A stretch of 64,000 nt of DNA, taken from Planctomycetes bacterium UBA1146. Its GTDB lineage: Bacteria; Planctomycetota; UBA8108; UBA1146. The DNA lies in NCBI GenBank assembly GCA_002311345.1, contig DCAA01000006.1, positions 1 to 64,000 on the forward strand, given 5' to 3'. The position numbers and the translations under genes are program-made. Positions 15,451-24,253 of the stretch are shown here, piece after piece (within the stretch, counting starts at the first letter, position 1; the number at the start of each line of letters is the position of its first letter). The notes below the pieces were generated by a model. The model saw only the letters and a list, made by a program, of their open reading frames with translations. It was not told where the DNA came from and made no database searches.

Positions 15451-18003
15451 TTATATGCAGCCACTCGCGCACCCGAGCGAGTCATCGGTCGGGTCCGGAC
15501 CACAGTCGACCGGCGCTGGCAAGTTACCAGTCCCTCCGAAGAGAGCGCTGAGGATTGCCACGGCGTCTGCGATGTTCAGCGATCCGTCGTCGTTGGCATC
15601 TGCGGCATCGTCACAACCCACTGCAGTTCCGTTGAACAGCATCTGCAGGATCGAGACGGCGTCGCTGATGTCGAGGCTCACGTCGAGGTTCACGTCTCCC
15701 CGTTTGAACTGCGGTCCCTGACTGTTGCAGGTGGTCGTTTCCACGGTGAAATCGTCCATCCCGGCCTCACATAGTGAGTTGTTCGGCGAATCCGATGCCG
15801 TGAACCGGAACACCATATTGGCGCTCGGAGTGACGATGTCACTGACCAGGATCTCGAAGGTCTGCCAGTTCGAAGAGGTACCGAGCGCTCCTCCAACGAC
15901 CAGTGCCGTGCTCCAGGTCACTCCCGCATCGGCGGAGATGGAAACGACGAAGTCGTCGAACTGGTTCGGATCGGATTCGATGTTGGCATACCAGAGGCTG
16001 AAGCTGATGATCGGCGTGGTCCCTGCCAGGTTGTAGGTAGGACTGATCAGATGCGTTGGCCCACCATCGAGATCGGCGGTACCGGCGGCTCCTCCAACCA
16101 CTCCGTTACCCGTGACCCAGCACAGGGCTCCACTGGCAGCATCTTCCGACTGGGAGGCAGTTCCACCGCTGGTGGTGCCGTTCGGATCGACCAGTACCCA
16201 TGCTCCGGCGCTGACGCTGGCATCGGTCTCGACGGTCCAACCATTGTTGCCTGCTTCGAAGTCATCGACCTCTCGATTGATTTGATCGGCGAGCACGTTG
16301 AAGAAGATCGGGCTGACTTGCGCGAGACCACTGGTCAACTCTGCGCTGACGAACCACTGCATCGAGGCAGTGGCCAGAGTGCCATCGAGGATTCCCTCGT
16401 AGAGTCCATTGCCGATCGGTGACATCACGGTTACGACGAATGGACCTCCGTCTGCAGAGACATTAATCTCCACGCTCGGTTCCGAAACCACTCCGCCACC
16501 GAAGGCCTCGACCTGGGCGGTGACGGTCACCTGACCTTCGCACGGAACCGCATCGGGGGTTCCGGCCGGGAAACTGATATTGAGTCCGATGGGAGCCTCG
16601 TTCATCCACACCTCGGTGCCGCTGCAGGTTCCGATGACCATGTCGAGCCAGCCGTCACCATTGATGTCGAAGACGGCCACGTCATGGACACCGTTGGGCC
16701 TCCACGCCGCTCCATCATTCTCCTGGCGCAGGGTGACATTCGGACCGTTACCCAGGTTGTGGTAGATGTGCATACGACGGGCACAGCCAGAGATGTCGAC
16801 ATCGACGTCAGAGATGATCACATCGTTCCAGCCGTCATTGTCGAGATCTGCAATGACGGAGTTGCCGCCAAAGCCGTCGTCTCCGGTGGCGCCGGTGCCG
16901 CCAGCAAAGCTGTAGAAGAAACGACTAAAGTTCGCCAGCCCGTTGCCATCGTTTCCCGTGTTGAGCAGGAAAGAGTCGGCATTGTCATCGGTGACGACCA
17001 GGTCGTTTCTACCATCGTTGTTGAGGTCGCCGACGGTGGTGTGGTACGGCGCCATGTTGGCGAAACTCTCCTTGTGGGATGAGAATGCACCGCTTCCAGC
17101 AGGGTTGTTGTAGGAGATTCCAACGTACTGTGGCGGATTGAGCGCTGTGTCCTTGATGATATCCAGATGGCCATCGCCATTCATATCTCGGATCGAAGAG
17201 GCCATTCCAAATGCAGACTGCTGGAACGGGAACGGACTACCGCCGACGATGATATTTCCGCTGAAGTGGGAAATGGTTTCATCGGTGAAGAAACCGTTTC
17301 CATCGTTGATCAGCAGGCGGTCGTTGAAGTCGAGGGTTTGTCCGCCTCCGCTATCATAGTCACCCAGGTAGACATCCAGGTCACCGTCACCATCGATGTC
17401 TCCTGCATCCAGTGAGCAAAAGCGAGGAGCGTGCGGTGAACCACCGTTGTTCCCCTCGAACTGGGGGATGCGTGCATCTTCATGCAGGAAACCCTGCCAC
17501 TGACCGCCTGAAAGACCGAGATTGCGGTAAACGCGTGGATAAGCGATGTGCTTCGGAGAGCCATCGGCCAGCGTGACCGCAGTGATGATGTCGAGCCAGC
17601 CATCTCCGGTGACATCGGCGAGGATCACATCACGGTCATTGGTGGGGGTGAGGAAACCGTTATCGCCGGGGACGTCCGATGCACTTGCATACTCGGATGT
17701 CCGGTCGACGAGAACGCCGTTCTCGTTCATGAACAGCACATTGGTCCGAAATGCGCCGACGCCTCCACTGGTGAAGGGTTGTTTGCGGACCACGACCAGA
17801 TCGATGTCTCCATCCTGATCGACGTCACCCCAGATGTAGTCCTTTTCAGCCGTGTCAGAGGTACTGACATTCCCAGCTGCATTGATGCGAGTGGCTGTCT
17901 CATTGTTGAACTGAACCCAGTCCGATTGAGCAGACACATGCGTCGCCAGAGCCAACCAACAGATCACGGCGGGGTAGATCCGTATAAATATCCTTCGATC
18001 CAT
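15451..18003 (-). CDS. Secreted FG-GAP/VCBS repeat protein with dockerin-like C-terminus
   Basis: An 850-residue protein. The signal peptide is MDRRIFIRIYPAVICWLALA with cleavage after SAQ. Residues about 50-460 contain at least seven FG-GAP/VCBS calcium-type repeats, such as DVDQDGDIDLVVVRK, DVTGDGWLDIITAV, DMNGDGHLDIIKD and DLDNDGWNDVIISD, which should build an integrin-like beta-propeller. A beta-sandwich stretch follows (about 470-580), then a jelly-roll or MAM-like domain (DDFEAGNNGWTVE onward). Last comes the Cys-capped dockerin pair (DVNLDVSLDISD and DANDDGSLNIAD, then CGPDPTDDSLGC). It is likely a surface adhesion or matrix protein. The gene is oriented like the di-heme gene, 273 bases upstream of it. 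Confidence 0.85.
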   Translation of the reverse strand: MDRRIFIRIYPAVICWLALATHVSAQSDWVQFNNETATRINAAGNVSTSDTAEKDYIWGDVDQDGDIDLVVVRKQPFTSGGVGAFRTNVLFMNENGVLVDRTSEYASASDVPGDNGFLTPTNDRDVILADVTGDGWLDIITAVTLADGSPKHIAYPRVYRNLGLSGGQWQGFLHEDARIPQFEGNNGGSPHAPRFCSLDAGDIDGDGDLDVYLGDYDSGGGQTLDFNDRLLINDGNGFFTDETISHFSGNIIVGGSPFPFQQSAFGMASSIRDMNGDGHLDIIKDTALNPPQYVGISYNNPAGSGAFSSHKESFANMAPYHTTVGDLNNDGRNDLVVTDDNADSFLLNTGNDGNGLANFSRFFYSFAGGTGATGDDGFGGNSVIADLDNDGWNDVIISDVDVDISGCARRMHIYHNLGNGPNVTLRQENDGAAWRPNGVHDVAVFDINGDGWLDMVIGTCSGTEVWMNEAPIGLNISFPAGTPDAVPCEGQVTVTAQVEAFGGGVVSEPSVEINVSADGGPFVVTVMSPIGNGLYEGILDGTLATASMQWFVSAELTSGLAQVSPIFFNVLADQINREVDDFEAGNNGWTVETDASVSAGAWVLVDPNGTTSGGTASQSEDAASGALCWVTGNGVVGGAAGTADLDGGPTHLISPTYNLAGTTPIISFSLWYANIESDPNQFDDFVVSISADAGVTWSTALVVGGALGTSSNWQTFEILVSDIVTPSANMVFRFTASDSPNNSLCEAGMDDFTVETTTCNSQGPQFKRGDVNLDVSLDISDAVSILQMLFNGTAVGCDDAADANDDGSLNIADAVAILSALFGGTGNLPAPVDCGPDPTDDSLGCASGCI

Positions 18004-18025
18004 GTCGAGGACACTCCCTTCCCAT

Positions 18026-18132
18026 CACACGCACGAATCCCCGGCGGGGGCCGGGGTTTCCTCGAATACGTGTGTGACTGCCCCCCCGGGCAATCGAATA
18101 TCCCTATTTTCTACCAGGAGCCGGAAGGCTCC
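18026..18132. other. Two hairpins in the 502-base gap before the FG-GAP gene
   Basis: The gap 18004-18505 holds no credible gene. Close to the FG-GAP start lies a nested hairpin (CACACG/CGTGTG at 18026-18074 around CCCCGG/CCGGGG at 18039-18056). Further up is GGAGCC-GGAA-GGCTCC (18117-18132). G or C runs occur at about 18080 and 18164. I see no clear promoter in the remaining part up to the tRNA. Confidence 0.4.
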
Positions 18133-18505
18133 CCTCCTACCTCGATTATAGTGCTGATACCCTGGGGGGGGATAGGGCAGTCAATCGCCTTCTTGCCCAC
18201 AGATGACGGCAAATTTGCCCGAAACCGCCCGGGGTTGATGTCGAAGGGGTCAATTTTACAGTAGAAGTCCACGACTCAGCAACTGTGGCTGGTGGGGGAA
18301 CTGGCATTGGTGTCAGTCGCGTATATTTGGCGGCATCGATGGAACTTCGATGCCGTCGGCTCCGATCGACCTGGATCAATGAGCAGGTCCGGTAGCCAGG
18401 TGAGTGTGACCGCCAGCAGGCGCTGAGGTGGTCTGGAAGTGGAAGTTGACCTCCGGGGCTCGGATCCCTAGCATCCGCTTGCTCGGGGTCGTTGAAGACG
18501 ACAGA

Positions 18506-18579
18506 GGCGGCATCGCCAAGTGGTAAGGCACGGGTTTGCAAAACCCGCATCCCCGGTTCGAATCCGGGTGCCGCCTCCA
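18506..18579 (+). tRNA. tRNA-Cys (anticodon GCA)
   Basis: A 74-base tRNA including an encoded 3' CCA (18577-18579). The acceptor stem is GGCGGCA/TGCCGCC with discriminator T, as expected for Cys. The anticodon stem CGGGT/ACCCG encloses TTGCAAA, giving anticodon GCA. The T arm is CCCGG-TTCGAAT-CCGGG. A run of six T follows directly. Confidence 0.98.
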
Positions 18580-18615
18580 TTTTTTGTTCACGGGCACCGT
18601 GGCGCAGGAACCTCG

Positions 18616-21057
18616 CTAAGGTTGATCCTGATCTTCTCGGAGATCACCCAGTCGAGCCGCGGCATCCCCCAGGTCTCCATTGGCCTGCTGCGGCGAGCAA
18701 CTCCCGGTGTCTGGAGTCGGGTCGTCTTTGCCCTCATCGGTGCCCACGGTACGCAAAGATCTGAGCCGTTCGAGAGCGGTCTGAATTCCTTTTTGCGTTT
18801 CCTCAGTGCCACCATCGGGTGTTATTTCCTCCGGTAAATTGGCAGCGGTCTGTGCCGGAGGCGAGGAATCCGAAACCTGGACGTTACGGAGTTTCTCGGT
18901 GATCCCACCGAGGCCGGTGCGTACCACTTCAACGCGTCGGAATTCGGTCACTGCAGACGCCGTTGCAGTCGTTTTCAGGAACGGGTGTTCCGGATCGACC
19001 TCACAAAACTCTTCTCGCAGCAGTTGAACCAGTGGATCGGATTGTTGATCGAGTTGCTGCACAATCTCCTCCAACTGGGACAGGCGATTTTCCTCCGGAT
19101 CGATCAGTGCCGACAGGATCGCGCCCACCAGTTGGTTTGCATCTGGCTTGTCTGAAACAGTGCACCGTTGTCCCTCGAGCACCGAGAGCAAACTCAGTCT
19201 GAGAAGAATCGATCGTTGCTGTACAGATCCTTTTTTCGTGAGGGGCACAGAGCGTTCCAACGCGATACGACTGCTCCTATCACGCTGTAACAAGGCCTCG
19301 ATCAGTTCTTGCTCTCGCGGATGGCCGCCAGGGAGTTGATCCAGGGTTTGTTCGAGGGTCGAGATCGCCGTCCGGATGTCACCTATTTGTTCTTCCAGGT
19401 GTGCACGTTGCAGTGCCACTTCGAGGTTTTCAGGTTGCAGCAGTTGACTGCGGCGGGCCGCTTCGCAGGCAGCGACCAGATCAGCCTCCTGCTGGTGGGA
19501 CAGGCACTGCTGGTGTCGGGCAGTCGCTTCTCGTTCTACATCGCCAATGCGCCGCGCATTGTCGGCAATCCAACGATGCACATCGGACGGTGCTCCAGCA
19601 GCCTGAGCGAGAAACTCCAGGGCTTCTTTCGTTTCGGCGTCCAGGATACGAGGATCTCCCTGAGGTCCGACCAGGGCCTGTTGGCAGCACTGCCGTGCCG
19701 AATTGGTATCGCCACGGTGCATCGCGACCTCGGTGAGACGAAGCGACAGCAGTGGTTCGGGTTGTTCTTGCCTGGACAGGTATTCGTAGTGGGCTGCGGC
19801 TTGTTCCAGCTGGCCACATGCTCGCAACGATTCTGCTCGACGCCAGCGCGCCTTGTGACTGCCATGAGGATCGCCAGCACTACAGGCGGCTTCCTCGTGC
19901 ATCTCATGAATGCGAGGGTCAGGAATCATGGCACCGACAGAATCGAGCAACTGGCAGGCACTATCGGCCTGTTGAACATCGATGAGGGTGCGGGCCAGTT
20001 GCAGGCACAGAGCAGGATCGTCACCAGGTTCTTTTTGCCACAGTGCGATGGCTCTCTTGCGAGCTTCGGGATCTTCGGGATCGATAATCGCTATGTTCGA
20101 CCACGCATCTCGGGCCGCATCGATGCGGAGTTGATCGCTGCAGCGTTGAGCATGGGCCCGAAGGCGTCGTTGGGCTTCGGCGGTTCGTCCGGTTTCTGCG
20201 CAGGTTGTGCCGATCCGGGCACCGAGGTCGAAATCATCCAGTCCCATCTCCTCAGCACGGCGCCAGCGACGCAGAGCCTGGTGTGACTGACCGTCAGCAA
20301 AAAACGTTTCTCCTGCTCGGAACAACTCCATCGCATTCTGTGTCTCGATATGTCCCAGAGCCACCAGCTTGAGCAGGTGATCGAGTGCGTGCCATCTGTC
20401 GGGACGGGCTCCGGCGATCTCTGCGATGTCATGAAGCCCATCGGAGGCCTCGAGCAGGGCTTTGGTCTCGGCAGCTTCATCGGGATCCTGGATCACCCTC
20501 ATCGCCTGGGGAGTTGCAGCGACAACGTCTCTCAGGAGCGGCAGATCGATCACCGATTTCCAGAGGCCATGACGGCGTGCCGAGCGCAGGAATGCTTCCT
20601 CGAGAGACTGTCCCAGATCGACGCGCCCGAGCAGGCCGCTGCTGATCGGTTGTGGATGGGGCCCGGACCAGAGCGATGCACCTGCTTCCAGGACAAGCAT
20701 CAGATCTCCATCGACCACCTGGCCGATCGCTTCAGCGGCGTTGTTCGTATCGAACAGTCCGGCGTCGAGACAAAGTACTCCGGGGCAGGTCTGCTGCTCG
20801 GCAGCTTGTTTCTCGAGTTGTTTTCGATCCTTGGCTCGAAGGGAATCACCATCGATGAGAGCCCGGATCAATACGCTCGGGTGCTCTGGTCGATGCAGGT
20901 CGACGAGGCGATCATCTTCGATCTGGACCAACAACTGTGGGCTGTCGGCATCCGCGGGCTTCCATTGCCAGGTTCCGTTGCCGTGGCAAGAGACCAGATC
21001 GAGTAGCGTGCGAGCAGCATCGCCTGGCAGATCGGCGGTTCGGATCAACTGGGGCAT
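18616..21057 (-). CDS. PATAN (DUF4388)-like and TPR domain protein
   Basis: An 813-residue cytoplasmic protein with no signal or membrane segment. The first 250 or so residues resemble a PATAN/DUF4388 domain followed by a small helical segment typical of such proteins (ALLEASDGLHDIAEIAG, then HALDHLLKLVALGHIE). Residues about 250-640 are tetratricopeptide-like helical repeats rich in Ala, Arg and Gln (GETFFADGQSHQALRRWRRA, EYLSRQEQPEPLLSLRLTEV). The C-terminal 170 residues are low complexity. Such proteins usually act as adaptors. It is the last gene of a leftward group with the HEAT/TPR protein and the UDP-sugar pyrophosphorylase. The domain call is by pattern only. Confidence 0.75.
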   Translation of the reverse strand: MPQLIRTADLPGDAARTLLDLVSCHGNGTWQWKPADADSPQLLVQIEDDRLVDLHRPEHPSVLIRALIDGDSLRAKDRKQLEKQAAEQQTCPGVLCLDAGLFDTNNAAEAIGQVVDGDLMLVLEAGASLWSGPHPQPISSGLLGRVDLGQSLEEAFLRSARRHGLWKSVIDLPLLRDVVAATPQAMRVIQDPDEAAETKALLEASDGLHDIAEIAGARPDRWHALDHLLKLVALGHIETQNAMELFRAGETFFADGQSHQALRRWRRAEEMGLDDFDLGARIGTTCAETGRTAEAQRRLRAHAQRCSDQLRIDAARDAWSNIAIIDPEDPEARKRAIALWQKEPGDDPALCLQLARTLIDVQQADSACQLLDSVGAMIPDPRIHEMHEEAACSAGDPHGSHKARWRRAESLRACGQLEQAAAHYEYLSRQEQPEPLLSLRLTEVAMHRGDTNSARQCCQQALVGPQGDPRILDAETKEALEFLAQAAGAPSDVHRWIADNARRIGDVEREATARHQQCLSHQQEADLVAACEAARRSQLLQPENLEVALQRAHLEEQIGDIRTAISTLEQTLDQLPGGHPREQELIEALLQRDRSSRIALERSVPLTKKGSVQQRSILLRLSLLSVLEGQRCTVSDKPDANQLVGAILSALIDPEENRLSQLEEIVQQLDQQSDPLVQLLREEFCEVDPEHPFLKTTATASAVTEFRRVEVVRTGLGGITEKLRNVQVSDSSPPAQTAANLPEEITPDGGTEETQKGIQTALERLRSLRTVGTDEGKDDPTPDTGSCSPQQANGDLGDAAARLGDLREDQDQP

Positions 21058-21128
21058 CGAGTCTGTCCTGGCGGTATGCCAAGCCTTCCCGAGAAGAATA
21101 ACATCCTGCCCAAAACGGGGCTGGTGGC

Positions 21129-22613
21129 TCAGGAACCCTGCATCTGCTCGATCAACTGCTCGAAGGCTCGAAGCCCCCGGAGCGACTCCAGATCGGCATC
21201 GGAGAGGGTGTGGTCGGCGTCCGAGTAGCCGTGCTTCATCGCCTGCCTGAGGGATTCAAGTGCCTTCTCAGAATCTCCCGAGAGAGCCCAGGCACAAGCG
21301 AGGTTGTAGTGGATGGAATCATCGGTTGGATCGAGCGAAACCGCCTGCTCGAGTTCATCGATGGCTCGGTCGAGATCTCGCATCCGCATGGTGACCACTC
21401 CGAGGGCGTGATGGATCTGCGCATCGGCGGTGATGCGTCGGGCCAGTTCGTCGAGCAGCGCCAGGGCTCCTTCCAGATTTCCATCGTTGCGCAGTCTTAC
21501 CGAGGCACGGAGGATTGCATCGCGGCTGGCGGCCTCGACCTGGCTGGCGCTGAACTGTCTTTGTGCCAGCAACAGTCTGGCACCGCGAGGGTCTCCCAGT
21601 AGAGAGAGCAATTCTGCACAGCGACGTCGTACCGAAGGATCCGGGTCATCTCGGGCCAAGATGGCAAGCGTCGGGGTGACCAGTTCTCCATGGACAGCGC
21701 GCAACTGGAGCAACTGGTCGCGGCGTGTCGACGCATCCAGTTGGTCCCAGTTTGCCACCGAGATGGAAGAGTCGAGATCAACCAGAGCCGGAATCCTCAA
21801 TCGGTTGCGGATCGTCCACTCTTGACGGATTCCAGGAGGAACCGGAGACGATGGACTACTTTGACTCCATTCGAGCAGTTGCCGTCGACCCGTCTGTCCC
21901 AGATCGAGCAACCATGAGCGAGCCAGCGAGATGCGGGATCGGTCAAAACTCTCCAGTTCTTTGATGGCAAGTTGCGCTCCTCGCTGGGCGATTTGATCCC
22001 AGCCGGGGTCTTCTCCTCGAGGCGGCAAGAGAGCGCAGAGACAGCGTAATACGGGCTCCGGGATGTCCCGGGCTGGGGGCAATTGCGGCCAACGATTCTC
22101 TACTTGCTGTCGAAGTCGCTCCCTCAGTCGCTCCCTCACGCGTACCACCAGCGAGATGGCAGTTCCTACCTGTTCATCGTGACGAGCCAGAGGGGGAGCC
22201 AGAAATAGACCACTGACGGCCAGTTTTTGCTCGACCTTCTCGACCCGGTTTCGGGCTGTTTCGCGGCCTGATTTGGCCTCATCTGATGGCTTCGGTGGTC
22301 GACGAGTTCGCTTGCGTGCCGTTGCGAAGTCGGTCACCGCGGCGTCCAGTTCTGCCAGCATCCCGGTCAGAATCGCGTCCAGTTTTCCCAACAGTATTGC
22401 CCTGCTGCGCGGCGAAACTTCACCTTCCAGGGTGACTCTCAGAGCCATCACCGAGGAGTCGTCGAGGGCCTCGAGCGACGACAGAGCCCTCGCTACGACC
22501 AGCGCATCTAAAGAGTCGAGGTCTGAAGCGATGCGGGCAACCGGGGAATCGATGGCCCAACCGACTCCCGGTGCAATCCACAGTACTAGCATCAACAAGG
22601 TGGAGATCTTCAT
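21129..22613 (-). CDS. Exported HEAT/TPR repeat protein
   Basis: A 494-residue protein. Its ATG at 22613 overlaps the TGA of the upstream pyrophosphorylase gene as ATGA, so the two are coupled. Residues 1-20 are a signal peptide (MKISTLLMLVLWIAPGVGWA). The middle has a coiled, Arg-rich stretch (RVRERLRERLRQQVENRW) and HEAT-like helices (DPDPSVRRRCAELLSLLGDP). The C-terminus has two clear TPR units (QIHHALGVVTMRMRDLDRAI and NLACAWALSGDSEKALESL) and the common end motif DADLESLRGLRAFEQL. It is probably a scaffold in the periplasm. A longer in-frame start at 22778 lies inside the upstream gene and has no support. Confidence 0.75.
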   Translation of the reverse strand: MKISTLLMLVLWIAPGVGWAIDSPVARIASDLDSLDALVVARALSSLEALDDSSVMALRVTLEGEVSPRSRAILLGKLDAILTGMLAELDAAVTDFATARKRTRRPPKPSDEAKSGRETARNRVEKVEQKLAVSGLFLAPPLARHDEQVGTAISLVVRVRERLRERLRQQVENRWPQLPPARDIPEPVLRCLCALLPPRGEDPGWDQIAQRGAQLAIKELESFDRSRISLARSWLLDLGQTGRRQLLEWSQSSPSSPVPPGIRQEWTIRNRLRIPALVDLDSSISVANWDQLDASTRRDQLLQLRAVHGELVTPTLAILARDDPDPSVRRRCAELLSLLGDPRGARLLLAQRQFSASQVEAASRDAILRASVRLRNDGNLEGALALLDELARRITADAQIHHALGVVTMRMRDLDRAIDELEQAVSLDPTDDSIHYNLACAWALSGDSEKALESLRQAMKHGYSDADHTLSDADLESLRGLRAFEQLIEQMQGS

Positions 22614-24046
22614 CTGAGCAGGATCGGCCCTTCTAACGGAAGTTCGACATCCACCAGATATCGTTTCAGTTCCGCGGCGTTGCCGGCGACCAGTGGAGAG
22701 ATTTCCACCACTCGATCGGGGATTCCATCTTCGTTGAGAGTCAGTTCGACCCCTGCTTCGATGAGCCATCGAGACCACAGCTTTTGCAACGCGGCCCGGG
22801 AAGTGTCAGGTGAATCGACTCCGGTGCCGTTCTTGACCGGAGCGAATTCCAGTTCCCGGTCAGCCTCCACCACCAGTGACCGTTCGCACAGCGGCAGAAC
22901 GTCGAAGATGAAGGTCTCGAAGCGAACAGAGTTGGGTTTTTCCGACTGTTGCCATCTCCCATCGCACCAGTGACGAACCGATTTTCGGGCCTGATGGAAG
23001 GGCAACTGCAGTGCAGTTTTCTGCTCGGCAGGAGCGATGAAATCGAGATCGATGACATGGGTCGCGATGTTGCCGGCTCGAAATGACAGTTCTCCGCCCT
23101 CGTCGCGCGCATTTCGGTCCGACTCAGCCAGTTCGCTGTATTCGATAACACGCATTCGATCACCGACCTGGCAGAAAACACCTACCTTTTCCTCGGGATC
23201 GGTCTTTGCGACTGCCTTCGAGGTGAACTGGGAAGAATTGGCCAGATGCAGTCCGACCAGTTCCGGATCGGCGATCCAGGCCAGCGGATTGTCGACCTGA
23301 TGGGTATAGATGTGGCGGATTCCCTTTTCGCGCAACCGCGTCGATTCCCGCTGTAGCAATCGAATCGCTCCCCCGTGGCCATCGGGACCAAACAGGATAC
23401 GACCTGGTTCACTGCGCAAGATCTTGCCTCGGTGTGGATCGAGTACCGGCAACTGGTGCTGAGAGAGGATCGAGACTTCCGAGGGGGGAAGCCCGTGGAA
23501 GGAGTTGTGCCGGAAGTATTCCACCGTCTCCTCATGGTTCGAGGGGCTGGTCATGATCAACCAGTGGATGTTCTTGCCCAGTTGTTTTTGCAATCGACGA
23601 ATCGATTCGGCGAACATCTGGAACAGGGTCGTTCCACTGATGGGCAATAACGGATACGCACCTTTTGGTCCTGGATGGCCGAGTCGGGTTCCCACTCCTC
23701 CGGCCACCATCAGCACCGCGACTTCCCCACGCCCGAGCGCCTCGAGCCCCTGTTGCTGGACGCCTGATCGAATCGGATCCCCCAACGTGATCCAGCGGGG
23801 AGGATCAGGGGCAGCAATTGGAGCCTGTGCTGCATCGGAATCGAGATGATCGTGAATCAATTGCTGGAGGAAGCCGAGGTCTATCCGGTGTAAATCTGCC
23901 AGCAAGGTGCGCCGCTGAGACGATTCGAGTTGTTCCCAATCGGCGAACAGGTGCTGCTGGTCCGCTTCGTAAAATTTGGCAACCACGGCCTGGTCAGCGG
24001 GATCTTCGACTCGGATCATGTGGATCCAGACCTCCGGGATCTTCAT
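22610..24046 (-). CDS. UDPGP-family UDP-sugar (probably UDP-N-acetylhexosamine) pyrophosphorylase
   Basis: A 478-residue enzyme of the eukaryotic-type UDPGP family, which joins UTP and a sugar 1-phosphate to make UDP-sugar. The nucleotide motif VAGGVGTRLGHPGPKG lies at 114-129. It is followed by LIMTSPSNHEETVEYF, GPDGHGGAIRLL, NPLAWIADP and FETFIFDVLPL, all characteristic of UAP1/AGX-like proteins. That makes UDP-GlcNAc or UDP-GalNAc the likeliest product. Bacterial GlmU is unrelated in domain layout. The ATG at 24046 has only a very close GGAG; an in-frame ATG at 24019 preceded by GGAGG is an alternative. It heads the operon with the HEAT/TPR and PATAN-TPR genes. Confidence 0.88.
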   Translation of the reverse strand: MKIPEVWIHMIRVEDPADQAVVAKFYEADQQHLFADWEQLESSQRRTLLADLHRIDLGFLQQLIHDHLDSDAAQAPIAAPDPPRWITLGDPIRSGVQQQGLEALGRGEVAVLMVAGGVGTRLGHPGPKGAYPLLPISGTTLFQMFAESIRRLQKQLGKNIHWLIMTSPSNHEETVEYFRHNSFHGLPPSEVSILSQHQLPVLDPHRGKILRSEPGRILFGPDGHGGAIRLLQRESTRLREKGIRHIYTHQVDNPLAWIADPELVGLHLANSSQFTSKAVAKTDPEEKVGVFCQVGDRMRVIEYSELAESDRNARDEGGELSFRAGNIATHVIDLDFIAPAEQKTALQLPFHQARKSVRHWCDGRWQQSEKPNSVRFETFIFDVLPLCERSLVVEADRELEFAPVKNGTGVDSPDTSRAALQKLWSRWLIEAGVELTLNEDGIPDRVVEISPLVAGNAAELKRYLVDVELPLEGPILLR

Positions 24047-24073
24047 CTCCTGCTCCGCATGCTGGAGCCAGCC

Positions 24074-24090
24074 CCCGGACCCACGGTCCG
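24074..24090. promoter_or_regulatory. Inverted repeat in the divergent region before nadC
   Basis: CCGGACC-CAC-GGTCCGG is a perfect 7-bp inverted repeat with a 3-base centre. It lies 28 bases upstream of the pyrophosphorylase start and about 160 bases upstream of nadC. It could be an operator or a hairpin in the leftward leader. Confidence 0.35.
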
Positions 24091-24253
24091 GTGGCCTGTG
24101 ATGGTACGCATCCGATCTGTATGAAGCCAGATAGCCGCTGAAGTCGAGCCGAAATGATCAGATTCTCGCCGCGGGGCAGAGACGTCACCTTGTCGCTGGG
24201 CTCCGATTCGGTTCCACTTCTGTCGGTGTGTGGCGAGATCAGGAGGGAGCCCG

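Noticed and set aside
5877..18003. A cellulosome-like locus
   Set aside because: The dockerin-like repeats are clear, but no cohesin, scaffoldin or glycoside hydrolase catalytic domain is visible in the window.
19309..20286. Plus-strand frame of 325 codons opposite the PATAN-TPR gene
   Set aside because: No recognisable domain, and the opposite strand has regular TPR-like helices with a ribosome site.
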